Source of the DNA: Dryocola sp051307055
GTDB taxonomy: Bacteria; Pseudomonadota; Gammaproteobacteria; Enterobacterales; Enterobacteriaceae
Assembly: GCF_051307055.1 (NCBI RefSeq)
Contig: NZ_CP149994.1
Coordinates: 3,162,001 to 3,226,000, forward strand
Length of the DNA: 64,000 nucleotides
Direction: 5' to 3'
Below, piece after piece: positions 8,718-17,116 of the stretch. The translations under genes were made by a program, and so were the position numbers. Position 1 is the stretch's first letter; each line of letters begins with the position of its first letter. Below the pieces are notes generated by a model. That model worked only from the letters and a program-made list of their open reading frames with translations. It searched no databases and had not been told where the DNA came from.

Positions 8718-8742
8718 TTAACCCAGTAATTTACTCAAGTAT
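8718..8742 (-). promoter_or_regulatory. IscR type 1 binding site A upstream of iscR
   Basis: Directly abuts site B. On the minus strand it reads ATACTTGAGTAAATTACTGG and then GTTAA, again close to the type 1 consensus. Its far edge touches the trmJ stop codon, so the iscR operator lies directly behind trmJ. Tandem sites are the arrangement known from E. coli. Confidence 0.65.
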
Positions 8743-9476
8743 TATTTGCCCGATTTCTTGTCGCTTTCAATAGAGGAAAGCATGCCCCGCAGGATGCTAA
8801 GCTCTTGACTTTCCGGGCGTGCGCGCGTGAAGAGGCGACGAATTCTGCTCATTACCTGGCCCGGATGGCTGGCGCGAATAAAGCCGGAATTCAGCATGAC
8901 TCGCTCAAGGTGACCGTAGAAACGCTCTAGATCATCGACCAGCGGATAAGGCGTCTCTTCCTCTATTACTTCAGCACCCTCTTCCTGCGTGGCAAGCCAG
9001 GCAATGCGTACTTCATAGGCAAGGATCTGAACCGCCATCGCCAGATTCAGCGAGCTGTATTCCGGGTTAGCCTGAATCGCTACGTGATAGTGGCACTTCT
9101 GCAGCTCTTCATTCGTTAAGCCGACGCGTTCGCGGCCAAACACAATCGCCACCGGCGCATGTTTTGCTTCCGAGATGCTTTTCAGGCCGCATTCACGCGG
9201 GTTCAGCATTGGCCAGGGCAGCGTTCGGGAGCGCGCGCTGGTGCCGACAACAAGGCTGCAGCCCGCAAGGGCTTCGTCCAGCGTATCGACGATTTTCGCA
9301 TCGCCAATGACATCGCTGGCACCCGCAGCGAGCGCGATTGCCTGAGAATCTGGTTTCACCAGCGGATTGACCAGCCACAGGTTTGTTAATCCCATCGTTT
9401 TCATTGCACGGGCTACCGAGCCCATGTTGCCGGTGTGGGAAGTTTCAACCAGCACAATACGTACGTTATCCAGCAT
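8742..9476 (-). CDS. trmJ: tRNA (Cm32/Um32) 2'-O-methyltransferase TrmJ
   Basis: 244-residue SPOUT-family methyltransferase, matching E. coli TrmJ (246), which methylates the ribose of nucleotide 32 in tRNA. The SpoU motifs are seen: NMGSVARAMKTMG (motif 1, about 17-29), VFGRERVGLTNEEL (motif 2, about 113-126) and SSLNLAMAVQ (motif 3, about 141-150), which build the knotted SAM site. It is divergent from suhB and lies immediately upstream of the isc operon, its last codons touching the IscR operator. Confidence 0.96.
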   Translation of the reverse strand: MLDNVRIVLVETSHTGNMGSVARAMKTMGLTNLWLVNPLVKPDSQAIALAAGASDVIGDAKIVDTLDEALAGCSLVVGTSARSRTLPWPMLNPRECGLKSISEAKHAPVAIVFGRERVGLTNEELQKCHYHVAIQANPEYSSLNLAMAVQILAYEVRIAWLATQEEGAEVIEEETPYPLVDDLERFYGHLERVMLNSGFIRASHPGQVMSRIRRLFTRARPESQELSILRGMLSSIESDKKSGK

Positions 9477-9596
9477 GCTTAATTCATAGCCTTAAAAGAA
9501 TATCGCAATATCTTATCATAACCCTGGGACATAATCCGAACGCTCTGCTATACTCCGCCGCGTTTTCCGTTCTTTAACATCCAGTGAGAGAGACCG

Positions 9597-10400
9597 ATGC
9601 ATCCGATGCTCAACATCGCCGTGCGCGCTGCGCGCAAGGCGGGTAATTTAATTGCCAAAAACTACGAAACCCCGGACGCTGTTGAAGCGAGCCAGAAAGG
9701 CAGCAACGATTTTGTGACTAACGTTGATAAAGACGCCGAGCGTCTGATTATCGAAGTCATTCAAAAATCTTATCCGCAACACACCATTATCGCCGAAGAG
9801 TCAGGCGAGTTAGCGGGTAGCGAACAGGATGTGCAATGGGTTATCGATCCGCTGGATGGCACCACCAACTTCATCAAACGTTTGCCGCACTTCGCGGTCT
9901 CAATCGCTGTTCGTGTTAAAGGCCGCACCGAAGTCGCCGTGGTCTATGATCCGATGCGCAACGAGCTGTTCACCGCCGTTCGCGGTCAGGGCGCGCAGTT
10001 AAACGGTTATCGTCTGCGCGGCAGCACCGCCCGCGATCTCGACGGCACTATCCTGGCGACAGGTTTCCCGTTCAAAGCTAAGCAGCACGCTACTCCTTAT
10101 ATGAATATCGTGACCAAACTGTTCACGCAGTGCGCAGACTTCCGTCGTACCGGCTCTGCTGCGCTGGATCTGGCCTACGTTGCCGCTGGTCGCGTTGATG
10201 GTTTCTTCGAAATTGGCCTCAAGCCGTGGGACTTTGCCGCAGGTGAGCTGATTGCGCGTGAATCTGGTAGCCTGGTGTGCGATTTCACCGGCGGCCATAA
10301 CCATCTGATGACCGGCAACCTCGTTGCGGGTAACCCACGCGTAGTGAAAGCGATGCTGGCTACCATGCGCGATGAGCTGAGCGAAGCGCTGAAGCGCTAA
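9597..10400 (+). CDS. suhB: Inositol-1-monophosphatase / rRNA-processing factor SuhB
   Basis: 267 residues, same length as E. coli SuhB. The Mg-dependent phosphatase motifs are intact: EES at about 67-69, DPLDGTTNF at 84-92 and GLKPWDFAAGELI near 207-219. Besides hydrolysing inositol monophosphates it is a component of the rrn antitermination complex in E. coli. The start is ATG 9597 with GAGAG upstream; a -10-like TATACT near 9550 fits a promoter. A palindromic repeat follows the gene at 10452. Confidence 0.96.
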   Translation: MHPMLNIAVRAARKAGNLIAKNYETPDAVEASQKGSNDFVTNVDKDAERLIIEVIQKSYPQHTIIAEESGELAGSEQDVQWVIDPLDGTTNFIKRLPHFAVSIAVRVKGRTEVAVVYDPMRNELFTAVRGQGAQLNGYRLRGSTARDLDGTILATGFPFKAKQHATPYMNIVTKLFTQCADFRRTGSAALDLAYVAAGRVDGFFEIGLKPWDFAAGELIARESGSLVCDFTGGHNHLMTGNLVAGNPRVVKAMLATMRDELSEALKR

Positions 10401-10451
10401 GTTCTGATGGCGGGCGGCGCTGACGCTGGCCCGCCGATTGTTGAATTGTTA

Positions 10452-10483
10452 TAGGGTGGATAAGCGCTAACGCCATCCACCTT
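10452..10483. repeat. GGTGGAT/ATCCACC hairpin repeat, copy 3
   Basis: Arms GGTGGAT (10455-10461) and ATCCACC (10475-10481) with loop AAGCGCTAACGCC. It resembles the copy at 1592-1622 in arm, loop and flanking AGGG. It lies between the convergent genes suhB and zevB-like and could terminate both, although T-runs are weak. Confidence 0.55.
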
Positions 10484-10487
10484 AGAT

Positions 10488-11471
10488 TCAGAAAGGCCGT
10501 ATCCCACGCGTTACCGGTTGCGCGCTCAGCCACATCACCGCCGCCGCAATAATCAAAATTATGCTTCCCGCCAGCGCAAGCGTGGCCCAGCCGATTTGCC
10601 GCCACAGTACCGGTGCTTTATTACTGCTCAGGCGAACCGCAAACTTCCGGAAGCTGTGCACCAGCAGCGCAAGGCCGGAAATGGTAATCGACGTGCCTGC
10701 CGCCATCGCCAGCGCGGAGAGCATTCCCCAGCTAAAGACGCCAATCACCTTACTGAACAGCAGCACCATAATCGCACCGGAACATGGGCGCATCCCCATC
10801 GACAAAACGATCGTCATGCGGGCACGCCAGTCCTCTCCTGCTGCCAGCTGTTCTTTTGACGGCAGGTGCTGATGTCCACAGCCGCAGTTAGCGTCATGGA
10901 CATGATATCCGGTGAAGGCCGTAAATTTTTTTGGCTTACGCAGCGCCTGCCGGAGTTTACGAAGCGCGCGTATGCCAAGCAGCACGCCCAGAATGCCGAC
11001 TAAAATATAGCTGCTCTTCTCAAGCCAGAAGCTGCTCATATGCAGCTGGCGCGACGGCAGGTGCAGAATGCCGAGCACGACTACCACCAGCGCTATCGCC
11101 ACCAGTCCCTGCAACAGCGAGGCGGCGAACGTCAGTTTCAGACTGCTTTTCAACTGCGAGGGATGCGTGGCGAGCCATGTGGTTATCACGACCTTGCCGT
11201 GCCCGGGCCCCAGAGCGTGCAGCACGCCGTAAACAAGACTGAACGACAGCAAAGACCATCCCGCCCGCGCGGGATTTTCCGCCACCTGGTGCAGCAGGCT
11301 GCTTAACTGCTGGTTAATCGATCTTTGCCATGCGGCGCTATGAAGCAGGATCTGCGGCCAGTACTGCCAGACGGCATATAACGCGCTTATCGACAGCAGC
11401 AGGAAAAGCGCCAGCGGCCACATATGCCACAAGCGTCGGGTATCTGGTTTAACGGAGAAATCTACTGACAT
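10488..11471 (-). CDS. zevB: NicO-family membrane transporter, ZevB-like
   Basis: 327-residue integral membrane protein of the NicO/RcnA family, which moves Ni, Co or Zn. About six hydrophobic segments are seen, a first one near 17-34 and the rest between about 90 and 320. Family motifs LGPGHGKVV (about 86-94) and MGMRPCSGA (about 222-230) are present, with a His/Cys-rich cytoplasmic loop (HVHDANCGCGHQH, about 189-201) as a likely metal-binding stretch. It overlaps the upstream DUF1007 gene by 10 bp. That pairing matches the ZevAB zinc system described in Haemophilus. Metal and direction of transport cannot be read from sequence. Confidence 0.8.
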   Translation of the reverse strand: MSVDFSVKPDTRRLWHMWPLALFLLLSISALYAVWQYWPQILLHSAAWQRSINQQLSSLLHQVAENPARAGWSLLSFSLVYGVLHALGPGHGKVVITTWLATHPSQLKSSLKLTFAASLLQGLVAIALVVVVLGILHLPSRQLHMSSFWLEKSSYILVGILGVLLGIRALRKLRQALRKPKKFTAFTGYHVHDANCGCGHQHLPSKEQLAAGEDWRARMTIVLSMGMRPCSGAIMVLLFSKVIGVFSWGMLSALAMAAGTSITISGLALLVHSFRKFAVRLSSNKAPVLWRQIGWATLALAGSIILIIAAAVMWLSAQPVTRGIRPF

Positions 11472-12109
11472 TGTAACGTTACCTGCTGAGCAAACTGTTT
11501 ACCTAAGTCCATATCTTCCGGCGGCGCATCGGCCTTATCAAGGGACTGAGCGAAAGCCAGCGTATCTTCCGTTGGCTGCGGCGTTTTTACGGTAATCCGG
11601 CAGCCCTGCGCCAGCTCTTGTGGCAGCTTTGCATCCGTGGGCTGGTCATAACTCATATCAACAAAGTAGGTCGGGTCAAAGGTGGCGAAGGTATAAGTTT
11701 GCCCTTTTAAAGGCTGTGGATGCGCCAGCGGTAAGGTAAAAGTAAGCACCGCCTGATGATTGACCCGCGCCAGACTGTATGCGGTGGGCAAATTATTGAA
11801 CTTCACTTTTTCACCGTTATGCCAGAATTCGGTAAAGTAGTGCTGCCCCAGCACGTTAGCCATAACTTCAGCGGCCAGCTTCTTCCAGACGGGCGAGTCA
11901 GGCTTTGCATCGCCCGCGTCATACAGTAGATCTGCTGAAGTGATTTCATCCATCGTCCACTGCATTTTCAGACCGGTCATCTGCCCGTCCCGACTCATCA
12001 CCGTGGTCACAAGCGTTATGAAACTGTGGGGATGCGCCAGCGCAACGGGTGTCCAAAGCGCCGTGGCAATTGCGATCGTCCTTATTTTGCTATACAAATT
12101 CCTGCGCAT
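11462..12109 (-). CDS. zevA: DUF1007 periplasmic protein, ZevA-like
   Basis: About 215 residues with an N-terminal signal peptide (basic MRRNLYSK, hydrophobic IAIATALWTPVALA, then mature HPHSF). The mature start HPHSF is typical of DUF1007 proteins and may bind metal. ATG 12109 is chosen because GAGGGG precedes it by a few bases and it begins the signal peptide; an in-frame start at 12145 is possible. Paired with the NicO-type permease it would form a metal uptake or handling system across the inner membrane. The pair is absent from this place in E. coli K-12. Confidence 0.78.
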   Translation of the reverse strand: MRRNLYSKIRTIAIATALWTPVALAHPHSFITLVTTVMSRDGQMTGLKMQWTMDEITSADLLYDAGDAKPDSPVWKKLAAEVMANVLGQHYFTEFWHNGEKVKFNNLPTAYSLARVNHQAVLTFTLPLAHPQPLKGQTYTFATFDPTYFVDMSYDQPTDAKLPQELAQGCRITVKTPQPTEDTLAFAQSLDKADAPPEDMDLGKQFAQQVTLQCQ

Positions 12110-12232
12110 TTTCCCCTCAGCAAAAAAATTCTGTGAGCCAGTCATAATTCCGCAATTAAAAAGCGCGCATGCGGCGATCCGCAGTAAAAGCTTTAGCTAT
12201 TCTTAGCTAATCACTATAACTGGACCCTACGG

Positions 12233-13513
12233 ATGATGACTCTGCTCTCCACAACACCATCTGTGCTCTCCAGTCCGCAGCGACGCTGCCACCTGCTTTT
12301 GATGCTTTATCTTCCGGGCCAGGCGGTGACCCCGGAGATTCTGGGCAGGATTAACGGAGTAGACAGTATTAAAGCCCTGCAAGATATAGCCGACACGGGC
12401 GATGAAATCCAGCGTTATCACCGGCTGACGATGATTACCGAACCCGATGGCAGCTACCGGATTGAGGGCAGCGCGCTCAACAGACGTCTTTGTTTGTTGC
12501 ACTGGCTGCGAAGGGCGCTGCGGCTGTGCCCGCACTTCGTGCAGCACCACTTTACCCCGGCGCTTAAAGAGCAACTCAGAAAGCAGGGCATCACAAAAGC
12601 CCTGTATGACGAAACGAATCTTCAGGCGCTGGTGAGCCTCTGCGCTCGCCGTCTGCAGCGCCAGTTCGATAGCCGCGACATTCAGTTTTTAAGCCTTTTT
12701 TTGCAGTATTGCCTGCATCAGCATCAGCTGGGGAATACGCCTGAGTTTAACGAAACGCAGCGTGAATGGACGCGCCTGCGCCCGGAATACCTCGCCGCGC
12801 AGGAGATCGCCCGGCACTGGACGCGTCGCGTAAAGCAGCCTGCTCACGAAGAAGAACAGCTTTTTCTGGCCCTGCTGTTTCGGCTGCTGCGTACCCCGAA
12901 CCCGCTGCGCGATAATCATCAGCAAGATTTACGCCTGCGCGCTTCTGTCTGCGCGATGATTGCCCGTTTTCACGAGCTGGCGGGGATGTCGTTCAGCGAT
13001 GAACAGGGGCTGAGCGACCGGCTCTATATTCATCTTGCCCAGGCGCTCGACCGCTGCCTGTTTGCTATCGGAATCGACAACAGCCTGCCGGATGAAATCA
13101 CCCGTCTGTACCCAAAGCTGATGCGAACCACTCGCGAGGCGTTTGGCGTCTTTGAAGCGGATTACGGCGTTCAGTTCTCAGACGAAGAGGTGGGGCTTGT
13201 GGCGGTGATTTTTGGCGCCTGGCTGATGCAGGAGAATGATTTGCAGGAAAAGCAGGTGTTGTTGCTGACGGGAAATAATGCCGAGCTGGAACAGCAGATT
13301 GAACAGCAGCTTCGCGAGCTCACTTTGCTACCGCTGAATATTAAACATCTGACCGTGCACGGTTTTCAAAAAGACGGCGCGCCAAAAGAAGTGGTGCTGG
13401 TTGTCACGCCCTACTCAACCAGCCTGCCGCTTTACTCGCCTCCGCTGATCCACGCTACGCTGCCGCTGGGCGACCATTTGCAGCAGCATATTCGTGAAAT
13501 ACTGGAGGCTTAG
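12233..13513 (+). CDS. csiE: CsiE, stationary-phase inducible PRD-domain protein
   Basis: 426 residues, same length as E. coli CsiE, a sigma-S/cAMP-CRP controlled protein of unknown biochemical role. The C-terminal two thirds resemble PTS regulation domains of antiterminators; the conserved block HLAQALDRCLFAIGIDNSLP is seen near 263-282. The N-terminal region resembles a degenerate DNA-binding module. It converges on hcaT with a 4-bp overlap of the ends. The start is at ATG 12233; ATG 12236 is equally possible. Confidence 0.93.
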   Translation: MMTLLSTTPSVLSSPQRRCHLLLMLYLPGQAVTPEILGRINGVDSIKALQDIADTGDEIQRYHRLTMITEPDGSYRIEGSALNRRLCLLHWLRRALRLCPHFVQHHFTPALKEQLRKQGITKALYDETNLQALVSLCARRLQRQFDSRDIQFLSLFLQYCLHQHQLGNTPEFNETQREWTRLRPEYLAAQEIARHWTRRVKQPAHEEEQLFLALLFRLLRTPNPLRDNHQQDLRLRASVCAMIARFHELAGMSFSDEQGLSDRLYIHLAQALDRCLFAIGIDNSLPDEITRLYPKLMRTTREAFGVFEADYGVQFSDEEVGLVAVIFGAWLMQENDLQEKQVLLLTGNNAELEQQIEQQLRELTLLPLNIKHLTVHGFQKDGAPKEVVLVVTPYSTSLPLYSPPLIHATLPLGDHLQQHIREILEA

Positions 13514-14652
13514 GCTGGCCTTGCCGCGACTCGTGGACGCAGCACGAGCGCCGGCAACGCTACCAGCGCCATAATCCAGAATACGCCGCCCTGCATATGC
13601 TGGTACAGGAAGCCTGAGAACATCGTCATGATGGCAATCCCACCGCCCATTGCGACGGCCGAATAGACCGCCTGCAGACGGATCACCTCGCTCCCCTGAC
13701 GCGCCGAAATATAACGCATGGCCGCCAGATGGCAAACGGTGAAGCTTCCGCAATGCAGGATCTGCGCCGCAATCAGCCACGGCAGATCGGTGGTCCAGGC
13801 CATCAGGCTCCAGCGCAGGATGCCCGCCGCGCCGGAAAGCAGCAGCAGGTCACGCGCGCCCCAGCGGCGGAACAGCCTGTTGCTAAGCGCAAAGACGACG
13901 ATCTCCGCCACCACGCCCAGCGACCATAAATAGCCGACGACCGAGGCAGAATAACCTGCGCCCTGCCAGTAAATAGCGCTGAACCCGTAATAGGCGGCGT
14001 GCGCCCCTTGCAGCAGCGACACGCAGGCAAGAAAGCGCCACGAGCTGAACACCAGCGTTTTCCAGGCCTGCCAGCCCGCGCCTTCTTTCTGCCGCGCTTC
14101 CCCCTGCGGCATCACCGATGGACGCAGCAACATGCCAATCAGCATGGAAGCCAGGCCGATGCTCAGCAGCACCAGAATCGCCCGGTAGCTGAACACGCTG
14201 ACCAGCTTGCCGGTTATCGCCGACCCAATGACAAACGCCAGCGATCCCCACAGGCGTACCCGCCCGTAATCCATCTTGATTTGTTTTTGCCAGGTTCCGG
14301 CCAGCGCATCCGTAAGCGGCACCAGCGGCGAGAAAAAGAGGTTAAACCCAACCATCACCACCAGTAGCCAGGCGGATGTTTGCCCGAACCAGAAAGCAAC
14401 GGCAAAGAGCAATGTCAGCAGGGCAAGCAGACGCAGAGCAAACACAAGTCGGCAAGGGTCGGTGACGCGTGGCGCCAGAAGCAGGCTACCGATGAAACGC
14501 GCGATTAAACCCGCGCCTAACAGAAGCCCGATAGTTTCAGGCGGCAGGCCTACCCCGGCAAGCCAGACGCTCCAGAATGGCAGGAAAATCCCGTAACTAA
14601 AGAAGTAGGTAAAATAACTGAGCGCCAGCCAGCGCGTAGAGTGCAAAACCAT
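13510..14652 (-). CDS. hcaT: MFS transporter HcaT
   Basis: 380-residue 12-helix major facilitator protein closely matching E. coli HcaT, a probable 3-phenylpropionate transporter. The N-terminal helix (LALSYFTYFFSYGIFLPFWS) and repeated transmembrane segments fill the length. The hca dioxygenase genes that flank it in E. coli are not present here: beyond it is a 400-bp gap and then yphA. So the substrate link with phenylpropionate degradation is not supported by context. Confidence 0.9.
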   Translation of the reverse strand: MVLHSTRWLALSYFTYFFSYGIFLPFWSVWLAGVGLPPETIGLLLGAGLIARFIGSLLLAPRVTDPCRLVFALRLLALLTLLFAVAFWFGQTSAWLLVVMVGFNLFFSPLVPLTDALAGTWQKQIKMDYGRVRLWGSLAFVIGSAITGKLVSVFSYRAILVLLSIGLASMLIGMLLRPSVMPQGEARQKEGAGWQAWKTLVFSSWRFLACVSLLQGAHAAYYGFSAIYWQGAGYSASVVGYLWSLGVVAEIVVFALSNRLFRRWGARDLLLLSGAAGILRWSLMAWTTDLPWLIAAQILHCGSFTVCHLAAMRYISARQGSEVIRLQAVYSAVAMGGGIAIMTMFSGFLYQHMQGGVFWIMALVALPALVLRPRVAARPA

Positions 14653-14798
14653 GATCCCTCCCGTTTTGGAGGCGATAGTGTGGCGGAGCGCAGGCTGGCT
14701 TGCAAGCTATCATTAACAGTTTAATAACACCTACATATTAAAAGGTTACCTGGCGTATATAGAGCAGACTGGATAGCGAAAAATCATCCGCCCCGCAC

Positions 14799-14963
14799 GA
14801 TGGCGAGCTGCATTTTCATCCGCACAGGCTCCCCTTTTTTGAGCAACACCGGTCCCGGCTGTCCGGGCATATTGTGCGCACTCCCGATTTTGGGCAATTA
14901 ACCCGTGCGCAGCAGGTCATGGGAATCGGTTATTTGTACGTAGAAGATCTGCTGGCAGGTTAA
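14799..14963 (+). pseudogene. Possible gene remnant, unidentified
   Basis: The 400-bp gap between hcaT and yphA holds an open plus-strand reading of 54 codons ending in TAA at 14961-14963 with protein-like composition (for example LPFFEQHRSRLSGHIV and LTRAQQVMGIGYLYVEDLL). It has no convincing start or ribosome site. Its place corresponds to where the hca operon sits in E. coli, so it may be the tail end of a deleted gene. I do not recognise the family. The rest of the gap is AT-rich and should hold the divergent promoters of hcaT and yphA. Confidence 0.3.
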
Positions 14964-15052
14964 GCACGGGCGTTTATTTAAAATACCGTGTCTGGCGCGC
15001 TTAGTGGTTGTGTATTACGTTTATTTTGTACTCCCGATAAATCGAGCCCGCC

Positions 15053-15475
15053 ATGAATACATTACGATATTTCGATTTTGGTCAGTCACGCCCTGTGATG
15101 CTGCTGATCGCCCGAATCGCCCTCGTGCTGCTATTTATTATTTTTGGTTTTCCGAAAATGGCAGGCTTTAGCGGAACCGTGCAATATATGGCTTCCGCCG
15201 GCGCGCCGTTGCCGATGATTTCCGCCATTATTGCCGTGCTGATGGAGGTTGTTGCCGCCATTCTGATCGTGCTCGGTTTCTTCACTCGTCCGCTGGCGAT
15301 ACTCTTTATTTTCTACACGCTGGGTACGGCGGTGATTGGCCATCATTACTGGAATATGACCGGCGATACGGTGGTGCCGAATATGATTAACTTCTATAAA
15401 AACATCAGCATTGCTGCGGCGTTTCTGCTGCTGGCGATTGTTGGGCCGGGCAGTATCTCCCTCGATAAGCGCTAG
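15053..15475 (+). CDS. yphA: DoxX-family inner membrane protein YphA
   Basis: 140-residue membrane protein with four hydrophobic segments (about 17-36, 46-70, 76-97 and 112-130), the DoxX/DoxD pattern. It closely resembles E. coli YphA, including DFGQSRPV near the N terminus and FYTLGTAVIGHHYW. Function unknown. In E. coli it lies between the hca genes and the yph cluster near glyA; here those neighbours are missing and it is followed directly by a shared terminator and glyA. Confidence 0.92.
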   Translation: MNTLRYFDFGQSRPVMLLIARIALVLLFIIFGFPKMAGFSGTVQYMASAGAPLPMISAIIAVLMEVVAAILIVLGFFTRPLAILFIFYTLGTAVIGHHYWNMTGDTVVPNMINFYKNISIAAAFLLLAIVGPGSISLDKR

Positions 15476-15487
15476 CTGTTTCGCTAA

Positions 15488-15516
15488 TAAAAAAGGCCGC
15501 TTACGCGGCCTTTTTA
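15488..15516. terminator. Bidirectional terminator between yphA and glyA
   Basis: A perfect stem GGCCGC-TTAC-GCGGCC (15495-15510) flanked by A-run on the left and T-run on the right, so it works for both convergent genes. Confidence 0.88.
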
Positions 15517-15529
15517 CTGACGGGTTAAC

Positions 15530-16783
15530 TTATGCGTAAACCGGCAGACGTGCGCAGATATCAAGCACTTTCTGTTTGGTGCGTTCAATAACGGCTTCGT
15601 CGTTAATGTTGTCCAGGACATCGCACATCCAGCCAGCCAGTTCGCGAACGTCTGCTTCGCTAAAGCCACGGCGAGTTACGGCCGGCGTACCAATACGGAT
15701 ACCGGACGTCACAAACGGGCTCTTTGGATCGTTTGGCACGCTGTTTTTGTTCACGGTGATGTTCGCGCGACCCAGCGCAGCATCCGCTTCTTTACCGGTC
15801 AGGTTTTTGTCGACCAGATCCAGCAGGAACAGGTGGTTATCGGTACCGCCGGATACCACTTTATAGCCGCGCTCCAGGAAGACGCTAACCATCGCTTTGG
15901 CGTTTTTAGCAACCTGCTGCTGATAGGTTTTGAATTCCGGCTCCATCGCTTCTTTCAGCGCCACCGCTTTGCCCGCAATAACGTGCATCAGCGGGCCGCC
16001 CTGCGCGCCCGGGAAGACGGCAGAGTTCAGTTTTTTGTACAGCTCTTCGCTGCCGCCTTTGGCGAGGATCAGACCGCCGCGCGGGCCTGCCAGCGTTTTA
16101 TGCGTAGTGGTGGTAACAACGTGGGCGTGCGGGACCGGGTTCGGGTAAACGTCTGCGGCGATAAGACCAGCAACGTGCGCCATATCCACGAACAGGTAAG
16201 CGCCGACCATGTCTGCGATTTCACGCATTTTTGCCCAGTCAACCACGCCGGAATAGGCAGAGAAGCCGCCGATGATCATTTTCGGCTTATGTTCTTTGGC
16301 CTGTTTTTCCAGGTCTGCATAGTCGATATGGCCTGTTTCATCGATGCCGTAAGGAACGATGTTGTACAGCTTGCCGGAGAAGTTTACCGGGGAGCCGTGA
16401 GTCAGGTGGCCGCCGTGCGCCAGGTTCATACCCAGCACGGTATCGCCCGGGTTCAGCAGCGTAGTGTAGACCGCGAAGTTAGCCTGGGAGCCGGAGTGCG
16501 GCTGTACGTTAGCGTAATCAGCGCCAAACAGCTCTTTTGCGCGGTCGATAGCCAGCTGCTCGACCACGTCAACGTATTCGCAACCGCCGTAGTAGCGCTT
16601 GCCCGGGTAGCCTTCAGCGTACTTGTTGGTCAACTGAGAACCCTGGGCCTGCATAACGCGAGGGCTGGTGTAGTTTTCGGAGGCGATCAGTTCAATGTGC
16701 TCTTCCTGACGTACTTTTTCTTGCTCCATAGCCTGCCACAGCTGGGCATCATAATCGGCAATGTTCATTTCACGCTTTAACAT
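15530..16783 (-). CDS. glyA: Serine hydroxymethyltransferase
   Basis: 417-residue PLP enzyme that converts serine and tetrahydrofolate into glycine and 5,10-methylene-THF. The PLP-lysine motif VVTTTTHKTLAGPRGG lies near 222-237 and the N-terminal signature HIELIASENYTSP near 29-41. ATG 16783 (MLKREMN) is chosen because AGGAG precedes it by seven bases; six extra residues from 16801 are possible in frame. The upstream gap carries a PurR-like box, as in E. coli. Confidence 0.97.
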   Translation of the reverse strand: MLKREMNIADYDAQLWQAMEQEKVRQEEHIELIASENYTSPRVMQAQGSQLTNKYAEGYPGKRYYGGCEYVDVVEQLAIDRAKELFGADYANVQPHSGSQANFAVYTTLLNPGDTVLGMNLAHGGHLTHGSPVNFSGKLYNIVPYGIDETGHIDYADLEKQAKEHKPKMIIGGFSAYSGVVDWAKMREIADMVGAYLFVDMAHVAGLIAADVYPNPVPHAHVVTTTTHKTLAGPRGGLILAKGGSEELYKKLNSAVFPGAQGGPLMHVIAGKAVALKEAMEPEFKTYQQQVAKNAKAMVSVFLERGYKVVSGGTDNHLFLLDLVDKNLTGKEADAALGRANITVNKNSVPNDPKSPFVTSGIRIGTPAVTRRGFSEADVRELAGWMCDVLDNINDEAVIERTKQKVLDICARLPVYA

Positions 16784-16903
16784 TCGCATCTCCTGACTCA
16801 TCTAACAGTAAAAATTTGGACTGCTTTGAGGGGGCCCATCCGGGCGACGGGCAACAGTGTAAACCGAATTGGTATTGCGTGATAGGGCTTGACAGCGCTT
16901 TTT

Positions 16904-16919
16904 ACGCAAACGATTGGCT
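16904..16919. promoter_or_regulatory. PurR-like box for glyA
   Basis: ACGCAAACGATTGGCT agrees with the PurR consensus (ANGCAANCGNTTNCNT) at nearly all fixed positions. It lies about 120 bp upstream of the glyA start, matching known purine control of glyA in E. coli. The rest of the 333-bp glyA-hmp gap holds the NsrR-like site and otherwise AT-rich promoter sequence. Confidence 0.6.
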
Positions 16920-17061
16920 CCATGTGGCGCAAGGGTTTGATGGTATATGGCCCCGGGCAATTCAGCGGATATTTATTCATCAACAACGTGCATGTTTTTC
17001 ACTTTCTGTGATCCGCATCGTTAACAACAATAACCCATTTACAACATGGGTCTATTTTTAT

Positions 17062-17085
17062 AAGATGCATATAAAATACTACTTA
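17062..17085. promoter_or_regulatory. NsrR-like site for hmp
   Basis: AAGATGCATATAAAATACTA followed by CTTA is a partly palindromic match to the nitric-oxide sensor NsrR site (AAGATGCATTT and its inverse). It lies about 35 bp before the hmp start, overlapping the likely -10/-35 region. hmp is the classic NsrR target. Confidence 0.55.
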
Positions 17086-17116
17086 TATAAAACACACTGT
17101 TTTTCAGGAGTCATTC

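Noticed and set aside
15833..16780. Open frame of 315 codons opposite glyA
   Set aside because: Antisense shadow of the highly conserved glyA coding sequence; composition mirrors its codons.
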